From positions 1 to 64,000 of the forward strand of contig NZ_GL538191.1 in the NCBI RefSeq assembly GCF_000165735.1: a stretch of 64,000 nt of DNA, in the 5' to 3' direction. Made by a program: the position numbers and the translations under genes. Below are positions 42,620 through 51,804 of the stretch, piece by piece (the stretch's first letter is position 1; the number at the start of each line of letters is the position of its first letter). Under the pieces are notes generated by a model. That model did no database searches, was not told the origin of the DNA, and saw only the letters and a list, made by a program, of their open reading frames with translations. The DNA is from Megasphaera micronuciformis F0359. Lineage in GTDB: Bacteria > Bacillota > Negativicutes > Veillonellales > Megasphaeraceae.

Positions 42620-44137
42620 TTACTGGCGCTGTACCGTATCTCTGTAAGCAGCCGCTTCCGTAATATGGCAAGCTTCAATCACATCGGAACCGGCCAAGTC
42701 GGCAATAGTTCTGGCAACCTTTATGAGTCGATCGAACCCGCGAGGACTCAATTTCAAATGTTGGAAAATCCGAGCCGCTAATTCTTTTCCTTCGCTCGTA
42801 AGCGGACATGTTTCACGAATCTCTCTGTGCCCCATCAAACCGTTACGTAAGATTCCGTACGGTTTCAGGCGCATCGCCTGAATGTTCGCTGCCGCCGTAA
42901 CACGTTCTCGAATAGCCGCAGATGATTCTTGCCGCTGCGATGAAGATAATTCACTGTATAAAGGGCGTTCAACGGTAACATGCAAGTCGATGCGGTCCAA
43001 TAAAGGCCCTGAAATTTTACGTACATATTTTCTGATTTCTCCGGCCGAACAAGTACAAACGTGATCTTTATCATGCAAATAACCGCATGGACAGGGATTC
43101 ATGGCCGCAATAAGGATAAAGGATGCCGGATAGGCTAAAGAAGCCCGTGCACGTACGATTCTCACATCACCGTCTTCCAGTGGTTGGCGCAATACTTCAA
43201 GAACGGAACGAGAAAACTCGGGCAATTCGTCCAAAAAGAGAACGCCGTTATGACTTAGTGTCACCTCTCCCGGCTTAGGCACGGAACCTCCTCCTATAAG
43301 ACCTGCTGCAGATACGGTGTGATGGGGACTTCTGAAGGGCCTTTCCGTAATGCGACCTGCCTTGTTCAATATACCGGCTACACTGTAAATTCTCGTAACC
43401 TCTAAAGACTCGTTTAAGGTCATGGGCGGTAAAATAGTGGGCATCCGTTTTGCCAACATAGATTTACCTGACCCCGGAGGGCCTGTCATAAGCAGGTTAT
43501 GCCCTCCTGCAGCGGCAATTTCCATCACCCTTTTAGCCACTGCCTGTCCCTGTACTTCCGAAAAGTCATTATGATATTCCTTATCTTCCTCCTGTAACAT
43601 TTTAGCTGAAGAGGGAGAAAGGCAGTGTATCTTTCGTAAGTGATCGGATAGTACGGCGAAAGTCTCGGCCTCATAAACCGTTATCCCTTCACATAAAAGA
43701 GCTTCGTCTCCATTCTCGGGGCTGACGTAAACAGTTCTCATGCCCCTTTCTTTAGCAGCAATGACCATGGATAAAACCCCGACAGTCGGCCTGATAAGAC
43801 CGTCCAGCGACAGTTCCCCGATAAATACGGAATCTTCACATGATTCCGGTGCAATTTGTCCGCTTGATACCAATAAAGCCACGGCAATGGGCAGGTCCAG
43901 TGCCGCCCCTTCTTTCTTCATATCCGCCGGTGCCAGATTGACGGTAATTCGACGTACGGGAAAGGCTAACCCGCTATTTTTGACAGCTGTTCTTACTCTT
44001 TCCTTTGCTTCTTTAACAGCTACAGTAGCCAAACCTACAATATCAAAAGACGGTAAGCCGTTAGCAATATCTGTTTCTACTGTAATTAAACAACCGTTCA
44101 ATCCGAATAGGACGGCCCCGTATATACGTGAAAACAT
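42620..44137 (-). CDS. comM: ComM/YifB-family AAA+ ATPase (Mg-chelatase-like)
   Basis: AAA+ helicase-like protein of 505 residues that promotes branch migration of integrating DNA during transformation. The N-terminal Lon-S16-like domain (VETDIANGLPSFDIVGLATVAVKEAKERV) is followed by the ATPase core with Walker A GPPGSGKSML and Walker B VLFLDELPEF. A Cys-rich insert (CPCGYLHDKDHVCTC) and the Mg-chelatase C-terminal domain come next. GGAGTG lies 7 bases before the ATG. The gene begins 3 bases after yraN ends and is followed by dprA, a common arrangement. Together with comF this implies that competence functions exist. Confidence 0.95.
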   Translation of the reverse strand: MFSRIYGAVLFGLNGCLITVETDIANGLPSFDIVGLATVAVKEAKERVRTAVKNSGLAFPVRRITVNLAPADMKKEGAALDLPIAVALLVSSGQIAPESCEDSVFIGELSLDGLIRPTVGVLSMVIAAKERGMRTVYVSPENGDEALLCEGITVYEAETFAVLSDHLRKIHCLSPSSAKMLQEEDKEYHNDFSEVQGQAVAKRVMEIAAAGGHNLLMTGPPGSGKSMLAKRMPTILPPMTLNESLEVTRIYSVAGILNKAGRITERPFRSPHHTVSAAGLIGGGSVPKPGEVTLSHNGVLFLDELPEFSRSVLEVLRQPLEDGDVRIVRARASLAYPASFILIAAMNPCPCGYLHDKDHVCTCSAGEIRKYVRKISGPLLDRIDLHVTVERPLYSELSSSQRQESSAAIRERVTAAANIQAMRLKPYGILRNGLMGHREIRETCPLTSEGKELAARIFQHLKLSPRGFDRLIKVARTIADLAGSDVIEACHITEAAAYRDTVQRQ

Positions 44138-44140
44138 GAA

Positions 44141-44506
44141 TCAACACTCCATTATAAAAGCATGTGTAATATGTCTTATATCATAAGAGGGTTTCGTTTT
44201 TAGGATTTCGATGACATCAAAGCGGCAAGGACGGTCGTTCTCCTTATACTGTTGAAGCCAGCATTGCGCCGTCTTGACAATTTTTCTGCGTTTTCTGTAA
44301 TGAACCGCTTCCGCCGGTACGCCGAACCGTTCGGATCGTCGTGATTTTACTTCCACAAAAACCGTGGTCCCCTTATACCTGGCTACAATATCGATTTCTC
44401 CGAAAGAGGTCGTATAATTGACAGCCACAATATCGTACCCTTTACGACGCAAAAAATCGGCAGCCAGATCTTCACCCTTATAGCCGAACCTTTTATAATC
44501 CGTCAC
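44141..44506 (-). CDS. YraN-family (UPF0102) endonuclease-like protein
   Basis: Small protein of 121 residues with a restriction-endonuclease-like core: YKGEDLAADFLRRKGYDIV, GEIDIVARYKGTTVFVEVKSRRSERFG. The Asp and Glu-x-Lys of the PD-(D/E)xK motif are intact. The cellular role is unclear; it is usually encoded with comM/dprA or with ribonuclease HII, and a DNA-repair or recombination role is suspected. The start is GTG with AGGTGATAAG upstream. It is the first gene of the yraN-comM-dprA unit. Confidence 0.92.
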   Translation of the reverse strand: MTDYKRFGYKGEDLAADFLRRKGYDIVAVNYTTSFGEIDIVARYKGTTVFVEVKSRRSERFGVPAEAVHYRKRRKIVKTAQCWLQQYKENDRPCRFDVIEILKTKPSYDIRHITHAFIMEC

Positions 44507-44576
44507 CTTATCACCTCATGTTTTCAGTATAGCCGTTCTTTCTGTGAAATTACTTAAACTCTTTCTTAAAAATACA

Positions 44577-44614
44577 TAAAAAAATCGGATGAACCTCATT
44601 GAGATTCATCCGAT
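44577..44614 (-). terminator. Terminator of the prmA-to-HIT gene cluster
   Basis: Stem ATCGGATGAA / TTCATCCGAT followed by TTTTTT on the minus strand, four bases past the stop of the 38-aa gene. Confidence 0.88.
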
Positions 44615-44617
44615 TGC

Positions 44618-44734
44618 TTATAATCCCTTTACAGCCAGCCAGGCGATAATGACGGCCAAGGCGGCTACTGCTGCAATACGAATCAAAGCGGACGAGTTAA
44701 AGGTAACTGTTACCTTTTTTTTCTTCTTCGTCAT
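44618..44734 (-). CDS. 38-residue single-pass membrane protein coupled to the HIT gene
   Basis: Small ORF encoding MTKKKKKVTVTFNSSALI, then a hydrophobic helix RIAAVAALAVIIAWLAV and KGL at the end. Five lysines before the helix predict an N-in orientation in the inner membrane. The ATG begins one base after the HIT stop, and the last codons of HIT (GGAG TATAAT) provide the ribosome site, so the genes are probably translationally coupled. A strong terminator follows at once. The family is unknown to me. Codon choice and position support a real gene. Confidence 0.75.
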   Translation of the reverse strand: MTKKKKKVTVTFNSSALIRIAAVAALAVIIAWLAVKGL

Positions 44735-44735
44735 A

Positions 44736-45083
44736 TTATACTCCGGGCCATGCCATCTCTTTACCGCCCAAAATATGAGCGTGCATGTGGTGTACCGTTT
44801 GACCCGCTTTTTCTCCCGTATTGAAAACTACGCGATACCCGTCTTCAGCAAGGCCCAAGGAGGCTGCCACTTTTTGAATGGCAAAGAGCATACGCCCTGC
44901 CACAGCCGCATCATCCTGTGTAAGAGCCGCAATACTTTTAACATGTTTCTTGGGAATAACCAATACGTGTACAGGCGCTACGGGAGCAATATCTTCAAAG
45001 GCGTAAAAATCTTCATCTTCATACACTTTTTTGCTCGGTATTTCACCCGCCGTAATTTTACAAAAAATACAATCTTCCATCAT
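44736..45083 (-). CDS. HIT-family nucleotide hydrolase (HinT-like)
   Basis: Cytoplasmic histidine-triad protein of 115 residues. The HinT branch hydrolyses AMP-lysine and other purine phosphoramidates. It has CIFCKITAGEIPSKKVYEDE at the start, VHVLVIPKKHVKS in the middle and the histidine triad HHMHAHI near the C-terminus. Two adjacent ATGs follow GGAGG; the second (MEDCIFC) has better spacing. It overlaps the mtaB stop (TGATG) and is followed by the 38-aa membrane protein. In many Firmicutes rpsU follows at this position. Confidence 0.94.
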   Translation of the reverse strand: MMEDCIFCKITAGEIPSKKVYEDEDFYAFEDIAPVAPVHVLVIPKKHVKSIAALTQDDAAVAGRMLFAIQKVAASLGLAEDGYRVVFNTGEKAGQTVHHMHAHILGGKEMAWPGV

Positions 45084-46396
45084 ACATCCTCCTTCTCTAC
45101 TCCCGTCAAAATCGTACCGTCACGGCCCGTCAGGAGTATCTTTATAATACGACCGCTCGTATAAGCGGTCGGAACTTCCGCACGTATACGTTCGTACTGT
45201 TCCGAAAATCCTTCAACTGTCGTCCCCTTTACCTCTTCAATAAGAACGTGAACGGTCTTACCGATCATGCCGTCGAGAATCTCTTCCTTCTGCTCTTTGG
45301 ATAAGGCATTTACCGTTTCGACACGCTTTTTCTTTACGTCACTGCTTACCTGATTCTCCATTTGTGCCGCCGGAGTTCCTTCCCGCGGCGAATAGGGAAA
45401 GGCGTGAATATGGGAAAACTTTAGGCGTTTCAAAGTATCCATTGTTTCGTCAAACAACTCGTCCGTTTCGCCGGGAAATCCCAGTATCAAATCGGTTGAT
45501 ACTGTAAGATCTTTAATCTTTTTATGCAAGTCTTCGATAAGGAGTATATACTCTTCCTTTGTATAGTGCCTTTTCATGCTCTTAAGAATCTCATCGGACC
45601 CCGATTGCATGGGTAAGTGTAAATGAGGACAAATTCTGGAAGAAGAGTTGATGGCCTCTACCAAATCGTCACCGATTTCCACGGACTCGATAGAACCCAT
45701 ACGAATACGGGCAATATCCGTTTCCGCCAAGAGCCTTTTAAGTACGAGTGCCAGTGTAGGCCTGTCGGGCAAATCCATGCCGTAGGCCCCTAAATGGATA
45801 CCGGTCAAAACGATTTCCTTAAAACCTGCCGCAGACAGTCTCTTCGCTTCTTCAATAACCGCATCGGGTTGCCGTGATTTCAGACTACCGCGAGTGTAAG
45901 GGATAATACAATAGGCACAGAAATTATTGCACCCTTCCTGAATTTTTAAATCTGCCCGCGTATGTTCTACTGCCGACGGATAAAGAGGGATTTCTTCAAA
46001 CTCATCTCTTCCCATAATGTCATGTACCGCCCGGACAGTCCGCCCGCTTCGTTCGTTACGTAACGATTCGACAACTTGAACGATGCACTTTCGTTCGTTC
46101 GTCCCGATAACGGCATCCACGCCGGGAATGGCTGATAATACATCGGGAGATAACTGAGCATAACAACCCGTGACAATAACAAGGCCGTCGGCATTATTTC
46201 GTTTGGCACGACGTATAATTTGACGCGACTTTTTTTCACCTACATGGGTGACGGAACAAGTGTTGATAACATATACATCGGCCGGACCGCTAAAATCCGC
46301 TTCTTCATAACCTGCGGCGGCAAAAAGACCGCGCATACTGTCCGTATCATATTGGTTCACCCTGCATCCCAGAGTAGTAAAAGCAATAGTCGGCAT
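45080..46396 (-). CDS. mtaB: tRNA t6A37 methylthiotransferase MtaB
   Basis: Radical-SAM enzyme that adds a methylthio group to N6-threonylcarbamoyladenosine at tRNA position 37. The 438 residues contain the N-terminal UPF0004 domain with CRVNQYDTDSM and further cysteines (NTCSVT, TGCYAQ) for the auxiliary cluster. The radical-SAM motif is EGCNNFCAYCIIPYTRG, and a C-terminal TRAM domain follows. The opening MPTIAFTTLGCRVNQ is typical of MtaB rather than MiaB. The start overlaps the rsmE stop (TAATG). Part of prmA-rsmE-mtaB-HIT. Confidence 0.95.
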   Translation of the reverse strand: MPTIAFTTLGCRVNQYDTDSMRGLFAAAGYEEADFSGPADVYVINTCSVTHVGEKKSRQIIRRAKRNNADGLVIVTGCYAQLSPDVLSAIPGVDAVIGTNERKCIVQVVESLRNERSGRTVRAVHDIMGRDEFEEIPLYPSAVEHTRADLKIQEGCNNFCAYCIIPYTRGSLKSRQPDAVIEEAKRLSAAGFKEIVLTGIHLGAYGMDLPDRPTLALVLKRLLAETDIARIRMGSIESVEIGDDLVEAINSSSRICPHLHLPMQSGSDEILKSMKRHYTKEEYILLIEDLHKKIKDLTVSTDLILGFPGETDELFDETMDTLKRLKFSHIHAFPYSPREGTPAAQMENQVSSDVKKKRVETVNALSKEQKEEILDGMIGKTVHVLIEEVKGTTVEGFSEQYERIRAEVPTAYTSGRIIKILLTGRDGTILTGVEKEDV

Positions 46397-47127
46397 TAAA
46401 CAAATCCTCTTTCATACATAATGACGGAACAAGCCGCCAAAGCCGCCGTTTCTGCTCTCATAATTCTTTTGCCGAGAGATACGACGGCATATTGTTCGCA
46501 AGATGACGTAAGCTCCTCTATTTCTTCCGGAGCGTATCCGCCTTCCGGACCGATACAGATCACAGTATCTTCCCCGGCCGCCCGCTCAACGGCAATCCGT
46601 GCCGCTTTTTCTTCCCCTTCGTAAGGGATAAAGAAAAAGTACCGGTCGTATTCTTGTATAAGTTCTTTTAAGGTCCTCACTTCATCAACGGAAGGGACTC
46701 GAGTACGACCACATTGCTTTGCCGCCTCGAGGGCTATTTTCTGCCATCTTGCACAACGTTCTTTACGACGTTTTTCATCTAATTTTACTACACAGTGTTT
46801 CATTTGTATAGGAACGACGCGGTCTACCCCCAACTCCGTAGCCTTCTGAACCAACCAGTCGAAACGATCATTTTTCAACAAAGCGGCAGCTAAAATCAGC
46901 TCATGTCGCTCTGTTTCATCTTCAGGTACAATCTTTTTCAACGGCCGCATCAAGGCCCTTTCACCGGCCGTATCTGCAATAAGACAAGTATAGGCAATCC
47001 CCGTACCATCCGATACGGTAAGAACATCTCCCGTAACGTGACGCAATACGCGAACAACATGGCGAGAGTCCTCGGGGGATAAATAGAATTCCCCTTCTAT
47101 AGGAAAATCTGTAAATAATTTACGCAT
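46396..47127 (-). CDS. rsmE: 16S rRNA (uracil1498-N3)-methyltransferase RsmE
   Basis: SPOUT-family enzyme methylating U1498 of 16S rRNA. The 243 residues have an N-terminal PUA-like domain (EFYLSPEDSRHVVRVLRH). The knotted C-terminal domain has KATELGVDRVVPIQ, EAAKQCGRTRVP, IGPEGGYAPEEIE and VSLGKRIMRAETAALAA. The ATG at MRKLFTDF has AAGGAG 7 bases upstream and overlaps the prmA stop as TAATG; ten upstream codons in frame lie within prmA and were rejected. Cotranscribed with prmA and mtaB. Confidence 0.95.
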   Translation of the reverse strand: MRKLFTDFPIEGEFYLSPEDSRHVVRVLRHVTGDVLTVSDGTGIAYTCLIADTAGERALMRPLKKIVPEDETERHELILAAALLKNDRFDWLVQKATELGVDRVVPIQMKHCVVKLDEKRRKERCARWQKIALEAAKQCGRTRVPSVDEVRTLKELIQEYDRYFFFIPYEGEEKAARIAVERAAGEDTVICIGPEGGYAPEEIEELTSSCEQYAVVSLGKRIMRAETAALAACSVIMYERGFV

Positions 47128-48002
47128 TATATACTCCTTAACACGAGGGCATACCAACCGTTTTCAAATGCTTTCCGTTCAACGGAAAAACCGTATCTTT
47201 CAGCATAGTTTATGACTTCTCCTACGCGTTCATCAATAATACCGCTCGTAATGAACAGACCGCCTTCTTTTAAGTAATCTTTTAAATTCGGCAACAAACG
47301 AAGAATCAGGTCCGTAACCAGGTTTCCTACAATAAGATCAGCCTTTTCTCCTCGAGGCACCATTTGTTCTAACAGGTCACTGACAACCAAGGTCGTACAG
47401 GCATCTGCAGCATTTAATTTTATATTCAGTCGAGCCTGTTCTACAGCCTGCTCATCGTAATCGCCGGCCCGCACCGTAGAAGCTCCGCACTTTGCAGCTG
47501 CAATAGCCAGAATACCGGTGCCCGTACCGACATCGTATACGACTTGTCCCTGTTTAACAAAGTCTTCCAGGAAACGAATACACATGCAAGTTGTTTCATG
47601 AAATCCGCTGCCGAAGGAAGCTCCCGGCTCGATACGAATAACTTCCTCACCTTCTCGTACCGACACGGACTCTCCTACCGGTGCCGCCCAAAAACGTGCA
47701 GATACTTTTTTAGGATGAAAGAACTCCTGCCATGCATATAACCAGTCCGTTCCCTCACCTTGCCGAACGGTCAAATCATAGTCTTGCCATGTATGTTCCT
47801 GCCACAAAGAATCTAAGAGTCGACGAATTTCTTCAGCCACACGTTGTCCCTCAGCTTCCGTATACACAGTCAGAGATTTCATGCCCTTTTCATCCGTTTC
47901 TCCGTCTGTTACGGATACATTCACCAAGGATTCCCAAATAAGGGATGAAACACTGTCGGCACTTTCAACCGGCACGTGTAATCCTATTTCCGTCCACTCC
48001 AT
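47127..48002 (-). CDS. prmA: Ribosomal protein L11 methyltransferase PrmA
   Basis: AdoMet-dependent enzyme that methylates amino groups of ribosomal protein L11. The 291 residues have an N-terminal substrate-recognition domain (MEWTEIGLHVPVESADSVSS). The Rossmann domain follows with VYDVGTGTGILAIAAAKCGAS, DYDEQAVEQARLN and the catalytic-region GNLVTDLILRL. AAGGAG precedes this ATG at 8 bases; a longer frame upstream would include the terminator hairpin. The dnaJ-operon terminator ends only about 20 bases before the start, so expression depends on read-through or on a promoter inside dnaJ. Confidence 0.95.
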   Translation of the reverse strand: MEWTEIGLHVPVESADSVSSLIWESLVNVSVTDGETDEKGMKSLTVYTEAEGQRVAEEIRRLLDSLWQEHTWQDYDLTVRQGEGTDWLYAWQEFFHPKKVSARFWAAPVGESVSVREGEEVIRIEPGASFGSGFHETTCMCIRFLEDFVKQGQVVYDVGTGTGILAIAAAKCGASTVRAGDYDEQAVEQARLNIKLNAADACTTLVVSDLLEQMVPRGEKADLIVGNLVTDLILRLLPNLKDYLKEGGLFITSGIIDERVGEVINYAERYGFSVERKAFENGWYALVLRSI

Positions 48003-48024
48003 ATACACATCTCCTTTATACGAC

Positions 48025-48059
48025 AAAAAGGCTGCGAACAAACTCGTTGTCCGCAGCCT
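48025..48059 (-). terminator. Terminator of the hrcA-grpE-dnaK-dnaJ operon
   Basis: Stem AGGCTGCGgACA / TGTtCGCAGCCT followed by TTTT, between the dnaJ stop and the prmA ribosome site. Confidence 0.82.
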
Positions 48060-48066
48060 GTAAGAC

Positions 48067-49308
48067 CTACATTCCGGCTGCAAATTGACTGTATCCGATA
48101 CATCTGTTACGGACTATTTTCGTCAACCTGTCCCAGATTCCTTCTTTTTTGTTTTTTTCCTTTTTACCCTTACTTTCATCTTCAATAAGCCAATCTTCTC
48201 CACCGGCTATACCGAATTCTTTAAGCAAACGTTTCTGTTCAGAGTTGAGACGTTTCGGCACGACAATATTGACTTGAACATGATGATCGCCGCGACGATC
48301 CTTGGACCCGAGGACGGGAACCCCCTTGCCCTTAATACGGAACAAGGTTCCGGTCTGTGTTCCTGCAGGGATTTTTAAGTCAATTTTACCATCCATAGTC
48401 TCTACACGAATAGTAGCACCCAATGCTGCCTGAGTAAAGCTGATGGTCTGCTGCGAAATAATGTCGTTACCGCGACGAACAAAGTTCGGATCTTTACGCA
48501 CGAAAATGTATACATACAAGTCACCGCGACCGCCGCCGCGCACTCCCGGTTCACCTTCACCGGCTATGCGCAATCGTTGACCGTCATCGATGCCTGCGGG
48601 AATCTTGACTTTAATCTTTTTACGCACACGAATCGTACCCGTTCCGTGGCACTTCTTGCATTTCTTTTCAATAATCTTACCTGTACCGCCACAATGAGAA
48701 CACGTACGAACATTGACCATCTGCCCGAAGGGAGTATTTTGTACGACCCTTTGTTGCCCCGTACCGTGACATTCGGGACAAGTATCCACCTTGCTTCCCG
48801 GTTCGGCACCGTTACCGTGACAATGGTCACATGTGTCATCCTTCGGTATCTGGATTTCCGTTTCATCACCGAAAACGGCTTGCTTAAAAGTAATGTCTAA
48901 GTCATATCGTAAATCGGCACCTCGTTCGGGTCCATTCTGTCGTTGTGCCCGACCGCCGCCGAAAAAGGAGTCGAAAATATCACCGAATCCGCTGAAGTCA
49001 CCCTGGAATCCGCCTTGGCCGAAACCGCCCTGACCGAAGCCTCCAAAGCCGCCGAAACCGCCGGCACCGGCGCCTCCGTTTTGGAAGGCGTCGGGTCCGA
49101 ACTGATCATACTGTGCCCGTTTGTCCTTATCGGAAAGAACACTGTATGCTTCATTGATTTCTTTAAACTTTTTTTCCGCTTCTTCCGGGTTATCCCGGTT
49201 TTTATCAGGATGATATTTTATGGCCAGTTTTCGGAACGCCTTTTTTATATCAGCCTCGCTCGCATCTTTCGATACACCGAGCAATTCATAATAATCCTTT
49301 TTACTCAT
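48067..49308 (-). CDS. dnaJ: Chaperone DnaJ (Hsp40)
   Basis: Co-chaperone that binds unfolded proteins and stimulates DnaK ATPase. The 413 residues have an N-terminal J domain with HPD in IKYHPDKN and a Gly/Phe-rich linker (about 75-120). Four zinc repeats follow: [32 protein letters not shown]. Two C-terminal beta domains come next. After the usual C-terminal WDRLTKIV the protein continues with [14 protein letters not shown], a short extension I do not recognise from homologues. Last gene of the CIRCE-controlled operon. Confidence 0.97.
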   Translation of the reverse strand: MSKKDYYELLGVSKDASEADIKKAFRKLAIKYHPDKNRDNPEEAEKKFKEINEAYSVLSDKDKRAQYDQFGPDAFQNGGAGAGGFGGFGGFGQGGFGQGGFQGDFSGFGDIFDSFFGGGRAQRQNGPERGADLRYDLDITFKQAVFGDETEIQIPKDDTCDHCHGNGAEPGSKVDTCPECHGTGQQRVVQNTPFGQMVNVRTCSHCGGTGKIIEKKCKKCHGTGTIRVRKKIKVKIPAGIDDGQRLRIAGEGEPGVRGGGRGDLYVYIFVRKDPNFVRRGNDIISQQTISFTQAALGATIRVETMDGKIDLKIPAGTQTGTLFRIKGKGVPVLGSKDRRGDHHVQVNIVVPKRLNSEQKRLLKEFGIAGGEDWLIEDESKGKKEKNKKEGIWDRLTKIVRNRCIGYSQFAAGM

Positions 49309-49333
49309 TCCGAGCTGCCCCTTTTCTTACTTC

Positions 49334-51184
49334 TTATTTCTTATCATCATCTACGACTTGGTAATCCGCATCGACTACATTGTCGTCACCGGCACTCGTC
49401 GATTCCTGTGCCTGTTCCTGACCGGATGACTGCTGAGCCTGTTGTTGTGCTTCAGCCTGCTTATACATATCGCCGGTTAAATCATAAAGCGGTTTCGTCA
49501 ATGCTTCAGATGCGGCTTTAATCTGTTCCGTATCTTCGCTCTTAAGTGCTTCTTTCAAAGCGGCAATCTTATCTTTAACTTCCGAAACCTTAGTCTGATC
49601 GGCTTTATCACCGACTTCCTTCAGCGTCTTTTCAGCCTGATATACGAGGGAATCGGCATTATTTTTAGCTTCAATACCTTCTTTACGCTTCTTATCTTCC
49701 GCTTCATGAGCAGCCGCTTCTTTTACCATGCGGTCGATTTCACTCTGGTCGAGACCGGACGAAGACGTAATGGTAATTTTCTGTTCCTTACCTGTGCCGA
49801 GGTCCTTTGCCGATACATTGACAATGCCGTTGGCATCGATATTGAAGGCAACTTCGATGCGAGGTACTCCACGGGGAGCTGCAGGAATACCGGACAATTC
49901 GAAACGGCCCAACGTTTTGTTGTCTGCGGCCATTTCACGTTCGCCCTGCAAGACATGAACATCAACGGACGGTTGGTTATCCATAGCTGTCGAGAAGATT
50001 TGTTTGCCTTCCGTCGGGATGGTCGTGTTGCGTTCAATAATCTTCGTGAAGATACCGCCCATAGTTTCAATACCGAGAGACAAGGGAGTAACATCGAGAA
50101 GCAATACATCCTTAACATCGCCTACGAGAACTCCTGCTTGAATAGCCGCACCGATAGCTACGCATTCATCGGGGTTAATGCCCTTATCCGGGTCTTTTCC
50201 GAGAATATTTTTAATAGCTTCCTGAACAGCCGGAATACGGCTGGAACCGCCGACGAGGATAATTTTATCAATTTCATCGATGGAAAGACCCGAATCTTTA
50301 ATAGCTTGGCGAGTCGGTTCCATCGTAGCGTGTACGAGGTCTGACGTCAATTCATTGAATTTAGCCCGCGTCAGCGTAAGATCCAAGTGTTTCGGACCGC
50401 TGGCATCTGCTGTAATGAACGGCAAATTAATGTTTGTCGACATAACAGTGGACAATTCAATTTTTGCTTTTTCAGCCGCATCTTTCAAGCGCTGTTCGGC
50501 CATCTTATCCTGTGAAAGATCGATGCCCGTTTGTTTCTTAAATTCTTCTACCAGCCAGTTCATAACGGCGTTATCGAAATCGTCGCCACCCAAGTGAGTA
50601 TTACCGTTCGTTGCCTTAACTTCAAAGACACCGTCACCCAATTCGAGGATAGATACGTCGAATGTACCGCCGCCCAAGTCGAATACGAGAATCTTACCTT
50701 CACCGCCCTTATCAAGGCCGTATGCAAGAGCTGCCGCCGTCGGTTCGTTGATAATACGCAATACATCGAGGCCTGCAATCTTACCGGCGTCTTTTGTTGC
50801 TTGGCGTTGGCTGTCGGAGAAATAAGCCGGAACTGTAATAACAGCCTGCGTCACCTTTTCGCCCAAATACGATTCGGCATCTTCTTTTAATTTCTGCAAG
50901 ATCATAGCCGAAATTTCCTGAGGCGTATAATCTTTACCTTCAATCTTTACGGTATAGCTTTCACCCATGTGACGTTTAATAGAAGCTACCGTATTTTCAG
51001 GATTGGAAATAGCCTGGCGCTTTGCCAATTCCCCTACAAGACGTTCACCGGTTTTTGAAAAACCTACTACGGACGGTGTTAAACGAGAACCTTCCGAGTT
51101 GGTAATAACCGTAGGTTCGCCGCCTTCCATAACAGCGACTACGGAGTTTGTCGTACCTAAATCAATACCTATAACTTTTGCCAT
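49334..51184 (-). CDS. dnaK: Chaperone DnaK (Hsp70)
   Basis: ATP-dependent chaperone central to folding and aggregate rescue. The 616 residues begin [18 protein letters not shown] and contain [31 protein letters not shown] and [13 protein letters not shown]. The linker [15 protein letters not shown] leads to the substrate-binding domain. The Gln/Ala-rich tail ends [14 protein letters not shown], an acidic end typical of bacterial DnaK. GAGGAGGAATTC precedes the ATG. Third gene of hrcA-grpE-dnaK-dnaJ. Confidence 0.98.
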   Translation of the reverse strand: MAKVIGIDLGTTNSVVAVMEGGEPTVITNSEGSRLTPSVVGFSKTGERLVGELAKRQAISNPENTVASIKRHMGESYTVKIEGKDYTPQEISAMILQKLKEDAESYLGEKVTQAVITVPAYFSDSQRQATKDAGKIAGLDVLRIINEPTAAALAYGLDKGGEGKILVFDLGGGTFDVSILELGDGVFEVKATNGNTHLGGDDFDNAVMNWLVEEFKKQTGIDLSQDKMAEQRLKDAAEKAKIELSTVMSTNINLPFITADASGPKHLDLTLTRAKFNELTSDLVHATMEPTRQAIKDSGLSIDEIDKIILVGGSSRIPAVQEAIKNILGKDPDKGINPDECVAIGAAIQAGVLVGDVKDVLLLDVTPLSLGIETMGGIFTKIIERNTTIPTEGKQIFSTAMDNQPSVDVHVLQGEREMAADNKTLGRFELSGIPAAPRGVPRIEVAFNIDANGIVNVSAKDLGTGKEQKITITSSSGLDQSEIDRMVKEAAAHEAEDKKRKEGIEAKNNADSLVYQAEKTLKEVGDKADQTKVSEVKDKIAALKEALKSEDTEQIKAASEALTKPLYDLTGDMYKQAEAQQQAQQSSGQEQAQESTSAGDDNVVDADYQVVDDDKK

Positions 51185-51216
51185 TCTGAATTCCTCCTCA
51201 ATATATACACGATTAT

Positions 51217-51792
51217 TTAACCGTTAAATGCTACTTTTACCATGGCCGGTCGAAGCGTTTTATCTCCTAAAAGATATCCGTCTTGCAACACTTCTACGAT
51301 TGTATCGTTAGCTACCCCTTCGGCAGGCACTCTCATGACCGCCTGGTGGTAGTTCGGATCAAAAGGTTTATCAAGAGCTTCGATCTTACGGACGCCCGCC
51401 TTTTCCAAAACTCCGGCCAATTGTTTGTAAATCATTTCATATCCTTCAATAAAAGGTCTTACTTCTTCACTTTGCTTTTCTTGCGGTACGTTTAAAGCCC
51501 GTTCAAAGTTATCCATTACAGGAAGTAACGTACTGATGAGTTCTCCCTTGATAACGCCGGCTACTTGCAAACGTTCGGCTGAAGAGCGCTTTTTATAATT
51601 TGCAAAATCGGCCTGCAGACGCATGAACTTCTCTTGAAATTCTTGAGCCTTGGCTTCAGCCCCATCCGTCTGACCCGCGTCTTGAGATTCCGTCTGTGCC
51701 GTATCATCTACAACATCTTCAACGATCTCTTCAACTACCGGTTCTTCGACAGCCGCCTTTTCTTGCGTGTTTTTTTCCTCACTTTCGCTCAT
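51217..51792 (-). CDS. grpE: Nucleotide exchange factor GrpE
   Basis: Dimeric exchange factor releasing ADP from DnaK. The 191 residues have an acidic low-complexity N-terminus ([15 protein letters not shown]), a long helix ([19 protein letters not shown]) and the C-terminal beta domain. That domain carries the family pattern [49 protein letters not shown] precedes the ATG. Second gene of the operon, 12 bases after hrcA. Confidence 0.96.
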   Translation of the reverse strand: MSESEEKNTQEKAAVEEPVVEEIVEDVVDDTAQTESQDAGQTDGAEAKAQEFQEKFMRLQADFANYKKRSSAERLQVAGVIKGELISTLLPVMDNFERALNVPQEKQSEEVRPFIEGYEMIYKQLAGVLEKAGVRKIEALDKPFDPNYHQAVMRVPAEGVANDTIVEVLQDGYLLGDKTLRPAMVKVAFNG

Positions 51793-51804
51793 CCAATATA
51801 CCTC

